A stretch of DNA of 19,011 nucleotides from Bacteroidales bacterium (GTDB lineage: Bacteria > Bacteroidota > Bacteroidia > Bacteroidales > UBA7960): assembly GCA_003557965.1 (NCBI GenBank), contig PWND01000340.1, positions 1 through 19,011 of the forward strand. The letters run 5' to 3'. Positions 14,577 to 19,011 of the stretch are shown here, one piece after another. Both the position numbers and the translations under genes were made by a program. Under the pieces are notes generated by a model. It made no database searches, was not told the DNA's origin, and saw only the letters and a list, made by a program, of their open reading frames with translations. The stretch's first letter is position 1, and every line of letters begins with the position of its first letter.

Positions 14577-16052
14577 TTACTTTGCCAGTCCTGTTTTTTC
14601 ATTAAATTCATTAATAAGCTCATCCCATTTGTCAACTTGCATAAACAGGGTATTCCATAATTCTCTGTCGTACCATAATGCGTTGAGGTCTTCAACATCT
14701 TTAGCTTGCTGTTCAACCCATGTATAGTACTTAAGGTTATGTATGGCTTTTTTATCAATATAAGTTAGTTCCTTTAAGTAGTCAACGGTGGTTCCGAGCA
14801 TACATTTCTCAAAGTCAAGAGCAGCCTGAAAATCTGAGTATTTGCCTTTTTCGGCTGTTTGTTCCACAAGCCTTGAACCATACATTTCAGCAGAATCAGT
14901 AGCAACAGTCATAATTACATCATCGTTAGTCATTTCGTAGTATTTAGCTGTTTTAATAGCTGAAAGCAGGTTCCCAACACCAGAAATGCCCAACAATTTT
15001 AAATTGTTAATAGTTTCGTCATCTATACCAGTTGCTTTAAGGTACTTATGACCTTCGGGCTCATTAAACAGCCTGAACAGCCTCATACAGTATTCATCGT
15101 CAATAGCAGCAACAACATCAGTATTCTTTACATTATGAACCCATGGAATGTGCTTGTCTCCAATACCTTCAATACGGTGGCCACCAAAACCATTATTTAG
15201 CAGGGTTGGGCATTGCAGAGCTTCTGTTGCAACCACTTTAACATGCGGTGCAATTGTCCTGAGGTAATCGCCGGCTGCTATTGTTCCGGCAGAACCTGTT
15301 GAAGAAACAAAAGCAGCAATATTGCTATTATTATTTTTAACAATATTAAAAACTTCCTCAAGTGCACTGCCCGTAACATTATAATGCCAGGCACTGTTTC
15401 CAAACTCATCAAATTGGTTAAGAATAATACAGTCAGGTCTGGTTCTCCTGATTTCCCAGCATTTGTCGTAAATTTCTTTAACATTAGATTCACATCCCGG
15501 AGTAGCAATTACCTCGCAACCAATTTCATTTTTAAGCCAATCAAATCTTTCTGCGCTCATTTCTTCGGGCAGAATTGCAACAGAATCTGATCCCATAAGC
15601 TTAGAATCCCATGCACCGCCACGGCAGTAGTTGCCTGTTGACGGCCATACTGCTTTATGATATGTAGGGTCGTAATTGCCTGTAATAATTCTTGGTGCCA
15701 GGCAGCCATAAGCAGCACCGACTTTGTGTGCACCCGTAGGAAACCATTTACCTACCAGCAAAATTATTCTTGCCTTAACCCCGGTAAGTTCTCCGGGTAA
15801 TTCAATAAAATTAGGTGCACCAAAAAGCCCTCCCTTTTCCTTTGGTTCATTTTTCCAGGTAATCCTGAATAAATTTAATGGGTTTATTTCCCACAAACCA
15901 ACATTGTTAAGCTTTTCTTTTATAGTTTGAGGAATTAATTCAGGATTCCTCTGTTGCTTAATAGTAGGTAATATTATACCCCTCTCTCTGAATCTTTTTA
16001 CAGCATTTTCTAAAAACGCTTTATTTTCAACTTTATCAAATATTGGTATCAT
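14577..16052 (-). CDS. Fold-type II PLP-dependent enzyme of about 490 residues, substrate unknown
   Basis: This 491-residue enzyme belongs to the tryptophan synthase beta/cysteine synthase superfamily, in a long subfamily usually annotated only as a PLP-dependent protein. The predicted Schiff-base lysine is Lys110 in FPTGAHKVGA, which resembles the HTGAHK of TrpB. WPSTGNYCRGGAWDS (136-150) would hold the substrate carboxylate, and SSTGSAGTIAAGD (250-262) the PLP phosphate. It carries a long N-terminal extension (1-90, with WEINPLNLFRITW) and a C-terminal helical region (from about 400) rich in Trp and Tyr. It is not diaminopropionate ammonia-lyase (different motifs and about 90 residues longer). 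It is the promoter-proximal gene of the run PLP enzyme, threonine-synthase-like, xanthine dehydrogenase. Probably a beta-elimination or beta-replacement on an amino acid; I cannot name the substrate. Confidence 0.82.
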   Translation of the reverse strand: MIPIFDKVENKAFLENAVKRFRERGIILPTIKQQRNPELIPQTIKEKLNNVGLWEINPLNLFRITWKNEPKEKGGLFGAPNFIELPGELTGVKARIILLVGKWFPTGAHKVGAAYGCLAPRIITGNYDPTYHKAVWPSTGNYCRGGAWDSKLMGSDSVAILPEEMSAERFDWLKNEIGCEVIATPGCESNVKEIYDKCWEIRRTRPDCIILNQFDEFGNSAWHYNVTGSALEEVFNIVKNNNSNIAAFVSSTGSAGTIAAGDYLRTIAPHVKVVATEALQCPTLLNNGFGGHRIEGIGDKHIPWVHNVKNTDVVAAIDDEYCMRLFRLFNEPEGHKYLKATGIDDETINNLKLLGISGVGNLLSAIKTAKYYEMTNDDVIMTVATDSAEMYGSRLVEQTAEKGKYSDFQAALDFEKCMLGTTVDYLKELTYIDKKAIHNLKYYTWVEQQAKDVEDLNALWYDRELWNTLFMQVDKWDELINEFNEKTGLAK

Positions 16053-16103
16053 AATTATATTTTTTTTAATTAAGTCTTATTTTTATTGCAAAACAGCACC
16101 GCA

Positions 16104-16137
16104 CAAAAATACTAAATTCAAAACACAATTAGTCAAA
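16104..16137 (-). promoter_or_regulatory. Promoter candidate for the 491-residue PLP enzyme gene
   Basis: On the minus strand TTTG (16134-16137) is followed 22 nt later by TATTTTTG (16104-16111), a good -33/-7 pair. Transcription would start about 45 nt before the ATG. Confidence 0.48.
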
Positions 16138-16194
16138 ACAAAAGCAGATATAAATATGTTAATAAATAGCATGCTGATAAATTACGGGATTATG

Positions 16195-16202
16195 TAAATT
16201 TG
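16195..16202 (+). promoter_or_regulatory. Possible -7 box of the deacetylase gene
   Basis: The plus strand reads TAAATTTG, about 100 bp before the deacetylase ATG. If used, the hairpin at 16233-16259 lies in its leader. No clear -33 element. Confidence 0.32.
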
Positions 16203-16232
16203 TATTAAAGTTTCTGTTTTGCTTGACATTAA

Positions 16233-16259
16233 ACTATAAGGTTTTCTAAACCTTATAGT
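16233..16259. repeat. Perfect 12-bp inverted repeat in the divergent promoter region
   Basis: ACTATAAGGTTT, a 3-nt spacer TCT, then AAACCTTATAGT. Both flanking genes point away from it, so it does not sit where a terminator of either would be expected. It could be an operator or a leader hairpin for the deacetylase gene, 42 bp before its ATG. It is the strongest small palindrome noticed in the window. Confidence 0.6.
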
Positions 16260-16301
16260 ATTTAAATGTTGTAAAACAAACAACAAATAAACAAAACAAT
16301 C

Positions 16302-17051
16302 ATGACAAAGCTATACTTTCACATAGCGGCTTACATATTATTAATAACAATTATGTTGCTAATACCTGTTGACGGGTTGCTTTCATATATTGTCATTATT
16401 GGTGCCACTGCCTTATTTCTGGCAGTTTTAATATGGGGGTCAATAAATATCAATTCACAGTTTTATATAAAAACATTTTGCAAGGGCGAAAATAATGACA
16501 AAGTAGCAATAACCTTTGATGACGGCCCGGATGAAAATCAAACAATAGAAATTTTAAACATCCTGGATGATTATAATATAAAGGCTACGTTTTTTGTTGT
16601 CGGCAATAAAGCAGAGGAACATACAGGGCTGGTTAAACTCATACATGACTCAGGCCACTTAATAGGAAATCACTCTTATAACCATAAGTTAATGTTCCCA
16701 TTTTCTTCGGCAAAAGTTGTAGAAAAAGAAGTTGTTTTATCAAAAAAGATTATTGAAAACATAACCGGCACAACAAATAAATACTTCAGGCCTCCTTTTG
16801 GCATTACGAACCCGGTGATAGCACATGTATTAAAAAAGACAGGATTAAAAGCGATAGGTTGGAGCATCAGGACATTCGACACAACAAACTTTAGCAAAAA
16901 AAAGATAATAAAAAGGATAAATAATCGTCTAAATGGTGGAGATATTATACTTTTGCACGACACCAGCAAAGACATTGCTGCCTTATTAAAAGACATTATA
17001 GAAATAATAAATGCCAAAGGCTATAAAGCAGTGAAAATAGATGAGTTATAA
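16302..17051 (+). CDS. Membrane-anchored polysaccharide deacetylase (NodB domain)
   Basis: This 249-residue protein has two N-terminal transmembrane helices (about 7-22 and 27-46) and a NodB/CE4 domain (about 66-247) that would hydrolyse N- or O-acetyl groups with a metal ion. All five CE4 motifs are present: TFDDGP (71-76, catalytic Asp73, metal Asp74), HSYNH (124-128), RPPFG (163-167), Trp187 in GWSIRTFDT, and LLHD (217-220, His219). The catalytic domain follows the second helix and is probably at the membrane surface. Its natural substrate is unclear: peptidoglycan, a glycan or an acylated lipid. It heads the plus-strand run leading to the LolA-like, lipoprotein and hotdog-GT2 genes, 152 bp from the next one. 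It is possibly a member of the same lipid cluster. Confidence 0.9.
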   Translation: MTKLYFHIAAYILLITIMLLIPVDGLLSYIVIIGATALFLAVLIWGSININSQFYIKTFCKGENNDKVAITFDDGPDENQTIEILNILDDYNIKATFFVVGNKAEEHTGLVKLIHDSGHLIGNHSYNHKLMFPFSSAKVVEKEVVLSKKIIENITGTTNKYFRPPFGITNPVIAHVLKKTGLKAIGWSIRTFDTTNFSKKKIIKRINNRLNGGDIILLHDTSKDIAALLKDIIEIINAKGYKAVKIDEL

Positions 17052-17203
17052 CAACAATACAATATTTTTAATAAAATTCTCAACTAAATTATTTACAAAA
17101 TCGTATGCACAAAATATTAGGTTTTTATGGTTAAAAAAACGATAACCGCAAACACTAACAATTATATATAGTAGAAGCCAAGCCTTAAATACATTTTATA
17201 CAA

Positions 17204-17851
17204 ATGAAAAAAATTGTTTTTACATTTCCATTAATTATAATAATTATCTTTCTTTTTCATCAAAAAGCTATACCACAAAACTTTACAAGAGTAAATGATA
17301 TTATTGCATTAGAAAAAAAGCTGGTTGAACATTCGCAATCTATACAAACCATTGTTTCCGATTTTATACAGGAAAAGCACCTTGCCTTTATTGATGAGGT
17401 AATAATTTCAAACGGAAAGTTTTGGCTAAAAGATGAAACCAGTATCCGGTGGGAGTATTACAAACCTTTTTCTCACGTAATTGTTATACATGATGAAGAG
17501 TTTAAAACCCGTGATGATAAAGGAAGAATATCCAGTTTTAATGTTAATAGTAACCCTGTATTCAAAGAGGTTAATAATTTAATAATAAGTTCGGCCAGGG
17601 GCGACCTTGTTGCCGACAAAAACTTTGATGTAGTAGCCTATGAAAGCTCTGACAGGTACTTATTAAAGCTTACACCCAAAATCAAAGAAATAAAGCAGGT
17701 AATAAATGAAACAAAAATTTACTTCGACAAGGCAGATTTATTTGTTGTAAGTGTAGTAATGGTTGAAAGTGATGATGACTACACGGTAATTAATTTTAAA
17801 AACAGGAAGTTTAATGTACCGGTACAAGACGATATTTTTATACTTAATTAG
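17204..17851 (+). CDS. LolA-like outer-membrane lipoprotein carrier protein
   Basis: This is a 215-residue periplasmic protein. The signal peptide has Lys2-Lys3 and a hydrophobic core at 5-18, likely cut around residue 24-25. The mature part matches the LolA-like pattern: SDFIQEKHLAFIDEVIISNGKFWLKDETSIRWEY (split here as FIQEKHL at about 54-60, SNGKFWLKD and IRWEY at 83-87), then a series of beta strands that close a lipid-binding half-barrel. Housekeeping LolA is normally encoded elsewhere. LolA paralogues of this kind are standard members of aryl polyene and flexirubin clusters, where they are thought to carry the lipid-linked pigment across the periplasm. Its 3' end overlaps the next gene by 38 bp in another frame, indicating tight coupling. 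Family confidence is good, the cargo is inferred. Confidence 0.8.
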   Translation: MKKIVFTFPLIIIIIFLFHQKAIPQNFTRVNDIIALEKKLVEHSQSIQTIVSDFIQEKHLAFIDEVIISNGKFWLKDETSIRWEYYKPFSHVIVIHDEEFKTRDDKGRISSFNVNSNPVFKEVNNLIISSARGDLVADKNFDVVAYESSDRYLLKLTPKIKEIKQVINETKIYFDKADLFVVSVVMVESDDDYTVINFKNRKFNVPVQDDIFILN

Positions 17852-18464
17852 CCTGCTATTAATAAATGCCTGCTCTCCTGTAACAAGCTATAACAAAATA
17901 GCACATCCGGGCGAACTTGATGCCTTCCCTAAATCAGTCATGGGCAGTAATTTCGACAGGCTGCTATATAAAGCTGACATTAGAATACTGGATAATTATT
18001 ATACCGGTTTGTTTTTTATTAAAAATGACAGTATTGATAATCGTATTCATATAGTAGCTTTATCGGAGTTTGGGTTAAGTTTTTTAGACATGGAGTATCA
18101 TGATGGTGAAATAAAAATAAACAACATTCAAAGTTTTCTTGACAGAAGGAGCTTAAAAAAAGACATTCAACAAAACTTTAAGTTGCTTTTTATAAATTTG
18201 AAAGATTATAATAGCAAGCAAGTATATAAAAAGCCAGGAGAAGAAATAATTGCATTAAAAGTAAGGAACACATTTAGCCGCTATTATTATTTTTGCGATG
18301 AAGCCGGCGAAGGCAATATTTATAGTATTGTTCAACGCAGGCCATTTAAAAGGAATAAAAAAATATTTTTAAAATATAATGATGTTCCTTTTCCAAAAAA
18401 GATTGTATTTTCGAATAATAATATCCGTTTTAGAATGGAACTTGATTTATTGGAAGTAAATTAG
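17814..18464 (+). CDS. Putative outer-membrane lipoprotein of a LolA/hotdog/GT2 cluster
   Basis: This 216-residue protein has a lipoprotein signal peptide: MYRYKTIFLYLISLLLINAC, with the lipidated Cys20. The ATG lies inside the LolA-like gene (38-bp overlap), and the clean signal peptide supports this start. The mature protein is mixed beta with many Lys, Asn and Tyr residues (GLFFIKNDS, HIVALSEFGLSFLDMEYHDG). I do not recognise its family with certainty. Its position and size recall the DUF3261 lipoprotein of aryl polyene clusters, and ALSEFGLSFLDMEYHDG fits that theme, but this is inference. The hotdog-GT2 gene starts 19 bp downstream. Likely role: an outer-membrane partner that receives the molecule delivered by the LolA-like protein. 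Confidence 0.78.
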   Translation: MYRYKTIFLYLISLLLINACSPVTSYNKIAHPGELDAFPKSVMGSNFDRLLYKADIRILDNYYTGLFFIKNDSIDNRIHIVALSEFGLSFLDMEYHDGEIKINNIQSFLDRRSLKKDIQQNFKLLFINLKDYNSKQVYKKPGEEIIALKVRNTFSRYYYFCDEAGEGNIYSIVQRRPFKRNKKIFLKYNDVPFPKKIVFSNNNIRFRMELDLLEVN

Positions 18465-18483
18465 TGAAGAAAATTAGTATTTA

Positions 18484-19011
18484 ATGTTATCTGAAGGTTT
18501 TTTTAGCTATACGGTTGTTGACAAGGAGCAAGGGGAAATACTTGCCACATTATCGTTTAATGAAAAGCACCCTGTGTTTAAAGGGCACTTTCCCGGGATG
18601 CCTGTTGTTCCGGGAGTATGTCAGGTTCAAATTATTAAGGAGATACTTAGCAAAGAATTAAAACAGGATTTACAACTAAGCAAAGCAAGAGAGATTAAGT
18701 TCTTAAGTATGATAACTCCTCAGAAGACTAAAGAGCTTAAGTTAACAATATCATACGAGAAAGTCGAATCTGACGACATTGAAATCATAAAAACGACAAG
18801 TATAATAAGTCAGGAAGAAGCTGTTTTTTTGAAAATGAAAGCGGAGTTCAAAAAAAAAAAATCTTATGACTCATCCACATACTTAAGCAAAGTTTGTATA
18901 ATTATTCCCACATATAACAATTCCAGTAAATTAAAACAGGTTATTTCAGATGTAAAAAAATACTCTGACAATATTATTGTAATAAACGATGGGAGTACAG
19001 ACCAAACAGAA
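18484..19011 (+). CDS. Hotdog dehydratase fused to family 2 glycosyltransferase, 3' end cut by window
   Basis: The frame is open from an ATG at 18484 to the window edge (176 codons). Residues 1-122 form a FabZ/FabA-like hotdog domain with HPVFKGHFPGMPVVPGV (29-45; His35 is the catalytic-type histidine), as in 3-hydroxyacyl-ACP dehydratases. After a KKKKSYDSSTYLSK linker, residues 137-176 start a GT2 (GT-A) domain: VCIIIPTYNN and IIVINDGSTD (Asp169 in the nucleotide-sugar site). The glycosyltransferase part has no start codon of its own near the junction, so the fusion is read from the sequence directly. The linker is encoded over a run of twelve A (18850-18861), so a length error there could have joined two genes. 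It is 19 bp after the lipoprotein gene. The context fits an aryl polyene/flexirubin-type lipid cluster. Confidence 0.83.
   Translation, partial: MLSEGFFSYTVVDKEQGEILATLSFNEKHPVFKGHFPGMPVVPGVCQVQIIKEILSKELKQDLQLSKAREIKFLSMITPQKTKELKLTISYEKVESDDIEIIKTTSIISQEEAVFLKMKAEFKKKKSYDSSTYLSKVCIIIPTYNNSSKLKQVISDVKKYSDNIIVINDGSTDQTE

Noticed and set aside
14577..16052. Diaminopropionate ammonia-lyase (YgeX) or tryptophan synthase beta chain
   Set aside because: It is about 90 residues longer than either, and has its own conserved blocks; only the PLP lysine region resembles TrpB.
1..19011. tRNA, rRNA, CRISPR, insertion sequence or phage signals
   Set aside because: I looked through all intergenic gaps and reading frames and found no tRNA-like folds, repeat-spacer arrays, transposase motifs or terminal inverted repeats.

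Overview
The window looks like a piece of a Bacteroidota chromosome. It is AT-rich and uses TAA stops almost everywhere. It encodes PorT, a protein of the Bacteroidota-only type IX secretion system. Several genes are preceded by the phylum's -7 promoter box TAnnTTTG. No rRNA, tRNA, CRISPR array, insertion sequence or phage gene was seen. No gene-free stretch exceeds 300 bp. The longest are 5868-6158, 16053-16301 and 8173-8401, and all three sit between divergent or head-to-head genes.

Left part, minus strand (about 5900 down to 1): a SiaC-type phosphoprotein switch and its membrane PP2C/SpoIIE phosphatase with periplasmic TPRs lead an operon. The operon continues into two related periplasmic or envelope proteins built from OmpL47-type Ig-like modules: one carries an OmpA peptidoglycan-binding domain, the other is split by an in-frame TAA. 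A multiheme cytochrome c of the octaheme tetrathionate reductase family then runs off the window edge; it may have its own promoter.

Middle (6159-9667): a YgiQ-family radical SAM protein on the plus strand seems to have lost its last 30-45 residues to a TGA standing where the family has Trp. It is followed by a convergent 59-residue membrane protein, then a zinc-less class III sirtuin and a TrmH/SpoU RNA methyltransferase transcribed together.

Right-middle, minus strand (16052 down to 9668): a 491-residue fold-type II PLP enzyme of unknown substrate, a threonine-synthase-like enzyme whose stop overlaps the start of a selenium-dependent-type xanthine dehydrogenase, then porT. The two PLP enzymes plus the molybdenum hydroxylase look like a catabolic unit, possibly for purines or a related N-heterocycle, with no FAD subunit alongside.

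Right end, plus strand (16302 to edge): a membrane-anchored NodB deacetylase, a LolA-like carrier, a lipoprotein overlapping it by 38 bp, and a hotdog dehydratase fused to a family 2 glycosyltransferase that runs off the edge. This gene set resembles the start of an aryl polyene/flexirubin-type lipid cluster.

The most notable points are the two in-frame nonsense codons with coding sequence continuing beyond them, the SiaA/SiaC pair without a SiaB kinase, the PLP/PLP/xanthine dehydrogenase unit, and the hotdog-GT2 fusion.
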